Source: Phycisphaerales bacterium
Lineage (GTDB): Bacteria > Planctomycetota > Phycisphaerae > Phycisphaerales > UBA1924
Assembly (NCBI GenBank): GCA_020846975.1
Contig: JADLCX010000054.1
Location: forward strand, 62,001 to 126,000
Reading direction: 5' to 3'
Length of the DNA stretch: 64,000 bases
Shown here: positions 16,637 to 25,399 of the stretch, in pieces
Layout: every line of letters begins with the position of its first letter
Numbering within the stretch: position 1 is the first letter of the stretch
Program-made: the position numbers and the translations under genes
The notes under the pieces: model-generated
Database searches by the model: none
Seen by the model: the letters and a program-made list of their open reading frames with translations, nothing else
What the model was told of the DNA's origin: nothing

Positions 16637-17929
16637 CTATTGCGCATTGTTGTGCGGAGGAGCGGGCTTTCCAAGAATTGAGACGATACCGTCAGCGGCA
16701 TTGCGACCAGAGAATCGATCGACGATCAGATAGCCAATCTCGTCAGGGCGTTCGCCGTCCGCATCATACATGTAGCGTATGAATCGTGAACCCGATTCAG
16801 ATTGACTGGGAATTCCGAACTGAGGATCGGGAGGTGTGCTGATCAGCACGAGGTAATCCTGACTCTGCTCCTCCGAGATAATCGGGATGTTCTGCGGTAT
16901 CCCTCTATAGACGATCACCGGAAGTTGAAGGTTTGGCCGCACCATCTGGCGTGGAACGCGGACCTCGACTTTGGCGCGTGCGCTGAGACCGCCGGCATCC
17001 GTCACCGTGTAAGAAAACGACTCTTTGCCGTGAAACTTGACCGCTGGTTTGTACCGGATGACTCCTCGCGACGAATCGAGCTCGCACACACCACCCGAAT
17101 CTGGTTTGCCGACGCTGTCTAGCGTAAGACCCTCGCCGTCAGGATCACGAGTTGATGGGAGCACAGGAATCTCAATTGGCTGGTCAATGTCGGGCTCGCA
17201 GTACCAGGCGATGTTGTCGGCTGATGGCGCACTGTTCTCCGAACCAATGACTACCAATGTAAGCGCAACCGTCACGCTCTTGCCTGCCTCGTCAGCGAGC
17301 TTGATCAGGAATTGATCCTCCTTCTTGGTCGGTGTAGGGTTAGCGGTGTAGATCACGAGACGGCCTTCTTCAGCGATCTTGAGCTTGCCGTTCGAGGTCG
17401 CAGTGCTCACCGGAAACTGTGAGGGATTCGGACTTTTCTCGACTACACCAACGATTCTGACATGCTCCCCTTCAGCGAACTCATCCGACGCGATTCTTCG
17501 CTCCTGGCTCGAGCCGACGCTACGTTTGACCGGACCCCGAGCGGCAAGCGATACTGGATGATCCGTACCGCTGGCAGACGGCCCTGCCGATCCGCCCGTC
17601 GATGTGCTACTGCGGCCAACATACTGCACGACCAAGTAGCCGAGCCCCGTCAAAGCGAGGGCAACAACGATCCAGAAGGCGATGCGCACAATCCAGTCGG
17701 TGCTTCGCTTTGTTCGACTCTCGACATCCAGCTCGTCGGATTGTGAATGTCTGCTGAAAATCGGCACGCCAAAGATGCGCAGCCCATTCGAGGACCGCTT
17801 ACTCTTGCCCTTTTCCTTTGTGCTACTCGATGACGAAGACCTGCCGGCCAGTTCGCCGCGGACACCAGCGTCCATACTCTCTTGGTTATCAGGAACTTTG
17901 TCGTGGACTGGCTTCTGCGGAGTGCTCAT
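16637..17929 (-). CDS. Membrane-anchored protein with Ig/cadherin-like repeats
   Basis: A 430-residue protein. A Ser/Lys-rich cytoplasmic N-terminus of about 75 residues precedes one membrane helix (IVRIAFWIVVALALTGLGYLVV). The rest should be periplasmic: a Ser/Thr linker, then beta-strand repeats of cadherin-like type, with DPDGEGLTLDSVGKP and FHGKESFSYTVTDAGGLSARAKVEV matching the tandem Ig-like fold often seen in surface proteins. Start at 17929 (MSTPQKPV) is preferred to an ATG 16 codons upstream. Composition is lower in GC than the neighbours. It lies downstream of hisS on the same strand with a ~70-base gap. Function unknown. Confidence 0.6.
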   Translation of the reverse strand: MSTPQKPVHDKVPDNQESMDAGVRGELAGRSSSSSSTKEKGKSKRSSNGLRIFGVPIFSRHSQSDELDVESRTKRSTDWIVRIAFWIVVALALTGLGYLVVQYVGRSSTSTGGSAGPSASGTDHPVSLAARGPVKRSVGSSQERRIASDEFAEGEHVRIVGVVEKSPNPSQFPVSTATSNGKLKIAEEGRLVIYTANPTPTKKEDQFLIKLADEAGKSVTVALTLVVIGSENSAPSADNIAWYCEPDIDQPIEIPVLPSTRDPDGEGLTLDSVGKPDSGGVCELDSSRGVIRYKPAVKFHGKESFSYTVTDAGGLSARAKVEVRVPRQMVRPNLQLPVIVYRGIPQNIPIISEEQSQDYLVLISTPPDPQFGIPSQSESGSRFIRYMYDADGERPDEIGYLIVDRFSGRNAADGIVSILGKPAPPHNNAQ

Positions 17930-17999
17930 GCGTTGAACCTTGCCGAGATTGGGTATCGGATGCGACGGCAACATCATACACTCGACAGTCTGCGCATGA

Positions 18000-19289
18000 T
18001 CACTTCTCTGATCGCAACAACTCTGCCACGTGAGCGAGTTCGATCTTCACCTGCGTGTTCTCATCCAGGTCCTTGATCTGCCCCGCCGTCCCCGACTCGA
18101 TGATCAGCGCGAACCTCGCCCGGGCCTTGGTCGCATCGCCCAGCAGCTTGCCGATGTTCTTGCTCGACTTGTACGACCGCCGCGCGTGCAGCCCCTCGCG
18201 CCGGAGACCCGCGAGCGTGGGAACGACGGCCGCATCCGCCTCGGGCGTGCCGTTGGAGATCACGAACACATCCGGCCGCAGCCCCAGCCTGCCCGCGATC
18301 TCGTCATCGCTCGGCATCAGCCCCTTGTCCTGCAAGACCAGCGAGAGCACGACATCGCCCATGCCGAAGCCGACCGCCGGTGTCGGCGGCCCGCCAAACA
18401 TCTCGATCAGCTTGTCGTACCGCCCGCCGCCGGCGATGGCCCGCTCCGCGCTGCTGGCCTCGTGAACCTCGAAGACCATGCCGGTGTAGTAGGCGAGGCC
18501 ACGGACGATCCCAAAGTCCCAAGCCACCCAGTCTCCGATCCCCGCGGAGTTCAGGTCGTCCCGGAGACGCTTGTAGCTTGGCGCGACATCGACGTACGCC
18601 GCGAGGGCGCCGTCGTATCGCTTGACGTCCAGGCCGATCGCGGTCGCGATCTTGGCAAACTCAGGAGCATCAATCTTCGCGCGTCGATCAAGGAGCGACA
18701 GAGCCTCGCCGACGCGCTCGGCTTTCACTCCCGACTGCTCGAGTATCCCCGCTACGACTCCGCGATCGTTCACCCGAACGCGCACATCCGTCGATCGAAG
18801 CCCGAGTGCCTGGAACATCCCTATGCAGCATGCCAGAACCTCGACATCCGCCGCCGCCGAATCATCCCCGATGATGTCACAGTTCCACTGACAAAACTCA
18901 CGCAGCCGCCCCCGCTGCGGCCGCTCGGCCCGAAAGCAGTTCTGCATCCAGAACCACTTGGTCGGCTTCGGCAGGCTCCCCGCCTTGCTCGCGTACATCC
19001 GCGCGAGGGTCGGCGTGAACTCCGGCCGCAGCGCGAACTTCTTCTCGCCCCCGAACCGCTCGAAACTGAACAACTCGCTGACGATCCCCTCGCCGCTCTT
19101 GACCGTGTACAGGTCGAGGTGCTCGAACGTCGGCCCGTCGATCTCATCGAACCCGTGGCTGATGCTCGTCCGCCGCCACGCATCCTGGATGTAGCGCAGG
19201 CGGTTCAGTTCCGCGGGATAAAAGTCCCGCGTGCCCGTCGGCGCCTGGAAAACGTGGTCTTGCCTGGAACTCGGGGGAGGGCTGGCCAT
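18000..19289 (-). CDS. hisS: Histidine--tRNA ligase
   Basis: A 429-residue class II synthetase that charges tRNA-His. Motif 1 region GTRDFYP, motif 2 with NCFRAERPQRGRLREFCQW, the histidine-specific RGLAYYTGMVFEV, and motif 3 GGGRYDKLIEMFGG with FGMGD are all visible. The C-terminal anticodon-binding domain holds ARRSYKSSKNIGKLLGDA. The histidine A motif has Ala where E. coli has Asp (RGLDYY), the variant I recall from organellar and some bacterial enzymes. Length is normal. Confidence 0.95.
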   Translation of the reverse strand: MASPPPSSRQDHVFQAPTGTRDFYPAELNRLRYIQDAWRRTSISHGFDEIDGPTFEHLDLYTVKSGEGIVSELFSFERFGGEKKFALRPEFTPTLARMYASKAGSLPKPTKWFWMQNCFRAERPQRGRLREFCQWNCDIIGDDSAAADVEVLACCIGMFQALGLRSTDVRVRVNDRGVVAGILEQSGVKAERVGEALSLLDRRAKIDAPEFAKIATAIGLDVKRYDGALAAYVDVAPSYKRLRDDLNSAGIGDWVAWDFGIVRGLAYYTGMVFEVHEASSAERAIAGGGRYDKLIEMFGGPPTPAVGFGMGDVVLSLVLQDKGLMPSDDEIAGRLGLRPDVFVISNGTPEADAAVVPTLAGLRREGLHARRSYKSSKNIGKLLGDATKARARFALIIESGTAGQIKDLDENTQVKIELAHVAELLRSEK

Positions 19290-19385
19290 GTGGCCAGAGC
19301 GTATTCGCGCAGCGCGCGATCGCGCGCCATCCGCGGCATCGCCTCGTTCACCTCACCGGCCCGCGCCGAGGCGCGGCGTGCTTGA

Positions 19386-19547
19386 TCAGCGTGAAGCGTT
19401 CGCCACCGCCGCGTTGCTCGGCTGCGCGGCGATCGTCGCCGCCGGCTCGAACGGACGCGCGGCCGCCACCATCGCGGTCAAGACCGCGACGCACGCCAGA
19501 CCCATCAACAGCTTGCCGGGAATCGACTGACGGTTCAGGAAAGACAT
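19386..19547 (-). CDS. Possible small membrane protein
   Basis: A 53-codon frame starting MSFLNRQSIPGKLLMG, with one hydrophobic helix (LLMGLACVAVLTAMVAAA) and an Ala/Pro-rich end. It lies 96 bases upstream of hisS on the same strand. Third positions are G/C-rich, as in real genes here. No family is recognised and the ribosome-binding site is weak, so this is a tentative call. Confidence 0.4.
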   Translation of the reverse strand: MSFLNRQSIPGKLLMGLACVAVLTAMVAAARPFEPAATIAAQPSNAAVANASR

Positions 19548-19727
19548 CGGGTGCAGCCCTCGAATGTCTCTCTCCACCTGAACGGCCCAAAGTTTACCCC
19601 ATTACGGGGTGCCGTGCCAGCAACCAAGCCCAACAATCCATGCTGGATGGCTCAACCCCGAACAGCCCCCAAAGTCCGTCTCCCCTGTTCAGGGAGAACC
19701 CATCCCTCCTGTCCACAAATGTTCATA

Positions 19728-19760
19728 TTTTGATTGTGCGATCAAAAACCGTGTTATACT
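19728..19760 (+). promoter_or_regulatory. Promoter-like site with palindromic operator
   Basis: TTTTGAT-TGTGCG-ATCAAAA is a 7-bp inverted repeat. It overlaps TTGATT (19730-19735) as a possible -35, with TATACT (19755-19760) as a -10, 19 bases apart (slightly long). This would drive transcription rightwards toward the gene at 20193 with a leader of about 430 bases. The palindrome could be a repressor site. Confidence 0.35.
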
Positions 19761-20161
19761 CTGTTCCCGTGAATCGCACCCCAACCGAAAACCGCGCGGC
19801 AAGATGTGACGAACCGTCTTGGTTCAGATCGGAGAATCCGCACAATCGCACACACGACGCCCGAATCGGACCGATGGAACGCGATCTCGGCCCGCCGGGT
19901 TCTCGACGCGGCCGCGTGACGGAGTGCGCACACCCAGTTCCGGGGTCGCAAGATAGCCCATGTTCACAGCGCGAGCAGCCAAACCTTACTCAGGGCGCGA
20001 ATCGGCGAACATCGCCGCGAGAACGCAATTCATGGGCAGGTGTGCGGTTCATCGGTTATATTTTTCCCGCTCCTCGGTCGGCCCGTTTCTCGGCCGAGCG
20101 AGCGATGCAAGTGTCAAAGAGGTGTGTACCTTGTAGGCATGTCCGTTTCACTCTTGAGGAT

Positions 20162-20185
20162 CCACGCGCACAGCGTGGAGGAGGT
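20162..20185 (+). promoter_or_regulatory. Hairpin overlapping a strong ribosome-binding site
   Basis: CCACGC (20162-20167) can pair with GCGTGG (20173-20178). The last two bases of the stem are the first two of the ribosome-binding site GGAGGAGG (20177-20184), eight bases before the ATG at 20193. The hairpin could modulate translation. Confidence 0.45.
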
Positions 20186-20192
20186 GCTTTGT

Positions 20193-22523
20193 ATGGTCGT
20201 TTGTCGTCGTTTCATCAACTGTCTTGGTCTGGCTGCGATCGCCGGGCTCGGCGTGAGCGCCTCGGCGCTGGCCGATGATGTCAAGGTCGCAAACCCCGCG
20301 CGGGCGACGGCCGGGCAGCGCGTCACCATCACCGCCGGAACCCCGGTCGTGAACCGCGGCCCCGGCACGCTGCTGTACTCGGCCATGGGCGCGACGCCCC
20401 TGGTCGGCAACGTGCGCTTCAACCCCGGCCTCGGCGGCCCCGGCGGCGCGGGCGGCACCATCAACGACATTTCCGTTGACGATGTCCCGGTGCTGAACGC
20501 CATGACGCAGCCCCAGCTCGAGATCCACAGCGTGAGCGTCGGCGTTCGCCACGCCGCCGCGGATCCCTCGTGCGATGTGCGGCTCATCGCGTACCCCCTC
20601 CTCGGCGACGGCTCGACGATCGAGCTGCTCAACGGCGCGTGCGATGTTCCCGGCGCGGTGGTCCTGGGCACCCAGGCCAAGCCCGTCGGCGGAGCCGCGT
20701 TCACGACCGCCGTCATGACCTACACCCCCGCCACACCGGTGACGCTGAATCTCAACAACGACCTGTTCCCAGGCTTCGGCGCGGTGGGCATCGGCCTGCA
20801 GTTCGATGGCCCGAACGGCCCGAACGACGGCCACGGCTGGCTCTGCCGCTTCCCCGATGCGGGCTTCGCCAACGCCCAGCAGTTGTTCTGGGTCCTGGAC
20901 CTGGTCGATCAGGCCGCGCCGGATGACGAGGGCGCGTTCCAGTTCGGCGACCCGACCGTGGATGCCCCGCCGGCCACGTTCCAGATCCAACTCACCGGCA
21001 CGATCGTCGGCACGGGCGCGCCCACCGGCGCGTGCTGCGACACCGTGACCGGCGACTGCGCCCTCTTCTCGCAGATCGCCTGCGAGGCCTTCGTTGATAC
21101 GACCTACCAGGGCGACGGCACGACCTGCACGCCCAACGTGACCTGCGGCGTCCAGGGCGCCTGCTGCTTCGGCGATGGCACCTGCGCGCTGCTGCTCGCG
21201 GCCACCTGCACCGCCGACGCGACCAACGTCTACGGCGGCGACACCACCGTCTGCACCACCGCCAACATCTGCCCGGCCGTCGGCTCGTGCTGCACCGGCA
21301 GTTGCTGCGAGATCCGCACCGACGCGGGCTGCGCCGGCGCCTGGACCTCCGGCGGCTCCTGCGCCAGCAACCCCTGCGGCCTGCCCCCCAACGACACGTG
21401 CGCCGGCGCGACCGCTGTCTCCGTCGGCGCCAACCCCGGCGGCTCGTGCAACGCGACCACCGACTTCAGCATCACGCCCGAAACCCAGTGCCCCACCGGC
21501 GCCGCGGGCTCCGGCGGCTCCAGCGATGTCTGGCACACCTTCGTTGCGCCCAACACCGCCCAGTACATCATCGACACCTGCAACGCGATCGGCTACGACA
21601 CCGTGCTGGCGATCTATGACGCCGCCTGCGGCACCATCGACGCCAACACCATCCCGCTGGCGTGCAACGACGACCAGCCCGCGCCGGCCTGCGGCGTGCA
21701 ACCCTTCGCCTCGCAGCTCACCGTCAGCCTGAACCAGGGCCAGTCCTACCTCATCCGCGTCGCGGGCTTCAGCACCACCGGCGGCCCGACCGGCAGCTAC
21801 ATCCTCACCATCGCCGAGAACGCCACGGGCGCCTGCTGCGTCCCCGGCTCCGCTTCCTGCTTCACCGACACCTCGGCCAACTGCACCTCGCCCGGCGTCG
21901 GCGGCACCTTCCTCGGCGCCAACGTCTCCTGCACCCCCGAGCCCTGCCCCGGCGCCTGCTGCGCTCCGGACGGCACCTGCTCGATCGCTACCGCGGCCGC
22001 CTGCACCAACGGCAGCCTCTTCCAGGGCGTGAACACGCTCTGCGCCCAGGTCTCCTGCTCGATCATCGCCACGGGCGCCTGCTGCAACGGCAGCACTTGC
22101 ACCAGCACCACGCAGGTCTTCTGCCAGGGCAACGGCGGCACCTACCAGGGTGACTCGACTTCCTGCACGCCCAGCCCCTGCGCTCCGGCCACCGGCGCGT
22201 GCTGCTGCGGCTCGTCCTGCCAGATCACCACCGTCGCGGCCTGCTCCGGCGCCAACCGCGTCTTCCAGGGCGGCGGATCGGTCTGCACGCCCTTCAGCCT
22301 CACCGTCCCCTGCTGCCGCGGTAACTACAACAAGTCGGCCCCCGGCCCGGGCGCGCCCGGCGGCGTCTCGGTCCAGGACATCTTCGACTTCCTGACCGGC
22401 TACTTCTCGACCGACCCCTGCGCCAACACCAACGACAGCGCGGCCGGCCCCGGCGCCCCCAACGGCGTCTCGGTCCAGGACATCTTCGACTTCCTCGCCG
22501 CCTACTTCGGCGGGTGCATCTGA
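20193..22523 (+). CDS. Large secreted Cys-repeat protein with GC-type dockerin
   Basis: A 776-residue protein with a signal peptide (ALA-D near residue 28), a beta-rich N-terminal domain, then multiple Cys-rich repeats of about 40 residues. These begin with GACC or similar (TGACCDTVTGDC, QGACCFGDGTC, TGACCVPGSASC, PGACCAPDGTC, TGACCNGSTC, TGACCCGSSC) and end with a Cys after QGxxTxC. Between the second and third groups is a pre-peptidase-like beta-sandwich domain (DVWHTFVAP, YDTVLAIYDAAC, SYLIRVAGFS). The C-terminus is a dockerin-like pair with long loops (VQDIFDFLTGYF, VQDIFDFLAAYF). A strong ribosome-binding site fixes the start. Function unknown; a large extracellular adhesion or matrix protein is likely. 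Confidence 0.8.
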   Translation: MVVCRRFINCLGLAAIAGLGVSASALADDVKVANPARATAGQRVTITAGTPVVNRGPGTLLYSAMGATPLVGNVRFNPGLGGPGGAGGTINDISVDDVPVLNAMTQPQLEIHSVSVGVRHAAADPSCDVRLIAYPLLGDGSTIELLNGACDVPGAVVLGTQAKPVGGAAFTTAVMTYTPATPVTLNLNNDLFPGFGAVGIGLQFDGPNGPNDGHGWLCRFPDAGFANAQQLFWVLDLVDQAAPDDEGAFQFGDPTVDAPPATFQIQLTGTIVGTGAPTGACCDTVTGDCALFSQIACEAFVDTTYQGDGTTCTPNVTCGVQGACCFGDGTCALLLAATCTADATNVYGGDTTVCTTANICPAVGSCCTGSCCEIRTDAGCAGAWTSGGSCASNPCGLPPNDTCAGATAVSVGANPGGSCNATTDFSITPETQCPTGAAGSGGSSDVWHTFVAPNTAQYIIDTCNAIGYDTVLAIYDAACGTIDANTIPLACNDDQPAPACGVQPFASQLTVSLNQGQSYLIRVAGFSTTGGPTGSYILTIAENATGACCVPGSASCFTDTSANCTSPGVGGTFLGANVSCTPEPCPGACCAPDGTCSIATAAACTNGSLFQGVNTLCAQVSCSIIATGACCNGSTCTSTTQVFCQGNGGTYQGDSTSCTPSPCAPATGACCCGSSCQITTVAACSGANRVFQGGGSVCTPFSLTVPCCRGNYNKSAPGPGAPGGVSVQDIFDFLTGYFSTDPCANTNDSAAGPGAPNGVSVQDIFDFLAAYFGGCI

Positions 22524-22592
22524 TTGAACTCTCGGCGCGGCCGGGCCTGAAAGGGTCCGACCGCTCGCCCGAGACGGTTTGAGACTCTACCG

Positions 22593-22632
22593 AGAGGCCC
22601 GCGTCGTTTGCGACGCGGGCCTCTTACTTTTT
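22593..22632 (+). terminator. Rho-independent terminator
   Basis: A perfect 14-bp stem, AGAGGCCCGCGTCG and CGACGCGGGCCTCT, with a 4-base loop, followed by TACTTTTT. It follows the 776-residue gene on the plus strand and lies just beyond the 3' end of the convergent pseudopilin gene. Confidence 0.85.
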
Positions 22633-22650
22633 GGTTGCGTACCACGCGAA

Positions 22651-23613
22651 TCAGTCGACCCAGAGCCGGAATCCGCCCGCGCCCGCCTCGCCGCGCTCGG
22701 CGATCGGGCGGAGGAAAGCGTTGACCCCGCGATCGAACGCGCCCGGCCGGGCGTCGCCGTCGAGTTCGTCGGACTCGCTGACGAACAGGTTGTCGAACGC
22801 CGCGTGCGACCTCGCGCCAACGTACCGCGTGTACGTCACGTCGTCGGGCGACGGCTTGTGCTCAAACCTCACCGACCCGTCGTTGCGGGCGATGCAGCCC
22901 TCCCATGTTTCGCGCCGACCGTGGATGAGCAGCGTGTTCGACCCGCGGCCGAGCGGACCATCGACCAGGGCCCATCGCCCGTCGGCCGGGTGCGGGGCGC
23001 GGTCGTCGGGCGCGTAACGCGGCCCGCGATTGCCGAGCACCGCCTCGGTCGTGCTCGCGTTGTCGCGCCAGAGCTTGAGGCGGTTTCCGCAGGGGATGAT
23101 GTGCGCGTAGGACTGGTTGCCGGGCGCGCCGGCCGGCAGTCCGCCGAGCGCGGGGTCGATGGGTGTGCCGCGGAATCGCGGGTCCCAGAGCGCGTTGGCG
23201 GGGTCAACGGCCGCGGCGGGGCTCTGGAAGGCGTAGTCCGCTATCGACTCAACCTGGGCGGTGTTGGCCTCGGCGGGCGAGACGCACACCTCGGTTGAGA
23301 TGGTGCCGTTCCAGATCAGGATCGAGAGGATGTTGCCGGTGGTGTCTTTGGCCGCGCCCTGGGCGGCGACGGTGGAGCCGGGGTCGATCGCGCTGGGCAG
23401 GGGGTAACTGCCCCGGTTGTTCTGCGACCACATGATCATCGATTGCACGATGCCGCGGAGGTGATTGGAGTCCTTGAACGGCCGCCTTTGACCACATCCG
23501 CAGGCGCCTCCGAGGGCCGGCAGGATCATGCCGACGATGAGGGCGCAGACGACGATCGAGGCGATGAGTTCGACGAGCGTGAACGCGTGGGCCGGAGGAT
23601 GGGAGCGGTTCAT
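22651..23613 (-). CDS. Prepilin-type (DUF1559-like) pseudopilin
   Basis: A 320-residue protein with a type IV pilin-like N-terminus: a short polar leader (MNRSHPPAHA), then FTLVELIASIVVCALIVGMILPAL, with Glu at position 5 of the mature part as in substrates of prepilin peptidase. The residue before the cut is Ala rather than the usual Gly. The globular part has the features of planctomycete major-pilin-like proteins (LRGIVQSMIMWSQNNRGSYP, LLIHGRRETWEGCIARNDGSVRF). Such proteins are abundant in Planctomycetota, and their role (type II secretion-like fibres or surface) is unclear. Start at ATG 23613. Confidence 0.85.
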   Translation of the reverse strand: MNRSHPPAHAFTLVELIASIVVCALIVGMILPALGGACGCGQRRPFKDSNHLRGIVQSMIMWSQNNRGSYPLPSAIDPGSTVAAQGAAKDTTGNILSILIWNGTISTEVCVSPAEANTAQVESIADYAFQSPAAAVDPANALWDPRFRGTPIDPALGGLPAGAPGNQSYAHIIPCGNRLKLWRDNASTTEAVLGNRGPRYAPDDRAPHPADGRWALVDGPLGRGSNTLLIHGRRETWEGCIARNDGSVRFEHKPSPDDVTYTRYVGARSHAAFDNLFVSESDELDGDARPGAFDRGVNAFLRPIAERGEAGAGGFRLWVD

Positions 23614-24118
23614 GGGTGTGCTCCGGGAATGGGGTTGGACCGCCGACGAACTCGCGTCGGAGACGCGAGGTACCCGAGGCCACGCCGCCACCCGCGCGGC
23701 GGCGGCACGCGGGAAGGAGTGCGTTGGCGCGCCGCCGCCGCGTTTGTGGGTGTGAGCGATCGGCCGCCCGTTCCGTGCGCGCGGCCGATCACCGTTGGCG
23801 CGGGAGGGGGAGGAGTGGAGACTCCCGCGCTACGCGGCAACGCCCTGCCGACGGGGAGGCGGGTTCGCCGCGTATCACGGCCGCGCGGCGACAACAGTCC
23901 CGATGTCGGGGGGCGTCGATCGAGATGTGGGTGTGCGAGGGACCGGCAGCCGGAAGGGCTCGGCGTTGGCGGCCGTTGCGAGCCGCCGAACAAGAACGTG
24001 AAGCGGGTATGAAGCGCCGAGCGGGATCAGGTTGCGTGCCGAACGCACGCCATGGTCCGGCGTGTGAAGGCCGGACATGGAGTGGTACGCCTCCGCCAAG
24101 CGAACGGTTGCAGCAGCC
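23614..24118. other. 505-base spacer without a gene
   Basis: GC-rich spacer between the pseudopilin and kbl. It contains a GGGTACC-family repeat (23651-23675) and an imperfect hairpin (24054-24075, GTCCGGC ... GCCGGAC) after kbl that has no T tract. Confidence 0.5.
23651..23675 (-). repeat. REP-like element, GGGTACC family, copy 3
   Basis: On the minus strand GGGTACC is followed by CTCGCGTC-TCC-GACGCGAG. Compared with the copy at 3295 it has a compensated base-pair change (C-G to T-A) with the loop unchanged. It lies 38 bases upstream of the pseudopilin start. Confidence 0.6.
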
Positions 24119-25333
24119 TTACAGCTTCTTGAGTGCCGCGACAAGTTGGTCGATGTGGCTCTTCTCGTGCGCCGCGGAGATCTGCACCCGCAGGCGGGCG
24201 TGGCCCTCGGGCACGACCGGGTACCCGAAACCGATGACGAACACGCCGAGTTCGAGCAGGCGCTTGCTCATGGCGATGGCCCTGGCGGTGTCGTGGACGA
24301 TGATCGGGCAGATGGCGGTCGGCGATTCGAGCACCTCGAAACCGGCGGAGCGGATCTGCGTGCGGGCGTAGGCGGAGTTGTCGCGCAGTTTCTGAACCCG
24401 CTGCGGCTCGCGCACGAGGATCTCGATGGCCTTGTTCGCCGAGCATGCCACCGAAACGGGCAGCGCGTTGGAGAAGAGCGTGGGCCGCCCGCGCTGGACG
24501 AGCAGGTCGATGGCCCGCTTCGGGCCGGCGACGAACCCGCCCGCCGCGCCGCCGAGGGCCTTGCCGAGCGTGCCCGTGAACAGATCGACCTTGCCGAGGA
24601 GGTCGAAGTGCTCGTGCGTGCCGCGGCCGGTTCGGCCCATGACGCCGTGGCCGTGCGAGTCATCCACGACGAGGATCGCGTTGAACCGATCGCACAGCGC
24701 GCGGATGGCGGCGAGGTCGGCGATGTCGCCTTCCATGCTGAACACGCCGTCGGTAACGACCCAGACCTGGCCGCCGCCGGTGAGGGCCGCGGCCTCTTCG
24801 AGCCGGGCCTCCAGCGAGTTGGGGCCTGTGAGCGCGTTGTGCTTGTAGACGGACTTGTTGAGGCCCTTCTTGATGACGGTCGCCAGGCGGATGGCGTCGA
24901 TGATCGAGGCGTGGTTGAGTTCGTCGGAGATGACGACATCGCCGGGCTCGCAGAGCGTGGGGAAGACGGCCTCGTTGGCGTTCCAGCAACTGACGAAGGT
25001 GTAGCCGGACTCCGTGCCCATGTACCGCGCGATCGACTGTTCGAGGACCTCGTGCGGGCCGAAACTGCCGCAGATGAAGCGGACGCTGGCGGTGCCCGCG
25101 CCGAAGTCGCGGAGGCCCCTGAGCCCGGCCTCGACGACCTCGGGGTGGTTGGCCAGGCCGAGGTAGTTGTTGGAGCAGAAGCAGGCGCACTCGCCGTAGC
25201 CGCGGACGTTGACGGTCGCGTCCATCGGGCCGTCGATGGTGCGGAGGTGCTTGTACTGCCCGCCCGAGTGGAGCTGGGCGAGGACGGCATCGGTGCGGAG
25301 ATCGAAGGGGAGCGCGGCGGTCGTGGTGGGCAT
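24119..25333 (-). CDS. kbl: Glycine C-acetyltransferase / alpha-oxoamine synthase
   Basis: A 404-residue PLP enzyme of the alpha-oxoamine synthase family, closest by eye to 2-amino-3-ketobutyrate CoA ligase, which makes glycine and acetyl-CoA from threonine-derived 2-amino-3-ketobutyrate. Motifs: NNYLGLANHPEV, GTASVRFICGS, DELNHASIIDAIR, VVDDSHGHGVMG, the PLP lysine in FTGTLGKALGGA, and PVVPEGHARLRVQISAAH. BioF-like enzymes (8-amino-7-oxononanoate synthase) are the main alternative; the GSFGPHEVLEQ and SHGHGVMG motifs favour Kbl. No tdh gene is adjacent. It is divergent from dapA with a 66-base spacer. Confidence 0.85.
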   Translation of the reverse strand: MPTTTAALPFDLRTDAVLAQLHSGGQYKHLRTIDGPMDATVNVRGYGECACFCSNNYLGLANHPEVVEAGLRGLRDFGAGTASVRFICGSFGPHEVLEQSIARYMGTESGYTFVSCWNANEAVFPTLCEPGDVVISDELNHASIIDAIRLATVIKKGLNKSVYKHNALTGPNSLEARLEEAAALTGGGQVWVVTDGVFSMEGDIADLAAIRALCDRFNAILVVDDSHGHGVMGRTGRGTHEHFDLLGKVDLFTGTLGKALGGAAGGFVAGPKRAIDLLVQRGRPTLFSNALPVSVACSANKAIEILVREPQRVQKLRDNSAYARTQIRSAGFEVLESPTAICPIIVHDTARAIAMSKRLLELGVFVIGFGYPVVPEGHARLRVQISAAHEKSHIDQLVAALKKL

Positions 25334-25399
25334 GGCGGATTGTAAGCGGAGTCCTCGCGCATACCATCCCGCGGGGCGTGGGGTTGGAGATGCCACGGA

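Larger units (their letters stand above)
19548..20192. other. 645-base spacer, lower GC
   Basis: No convincing gene. It contains a promoter-like site with a palindrome (19728-19760) and the hairpin in front of the gene at 20193. The stretch 19700-19800 is markedly AT-richer than the rest of the window. Confidence 0.4.

Noticed and set aside
24200-24240. A further GGGTACC repeat in kbl (also near 29750 and 62395)
   Set aside because: GGTACC occurs, but no adjacent 8-bp hairpin is present, and these sites are in conserved coding sequence.
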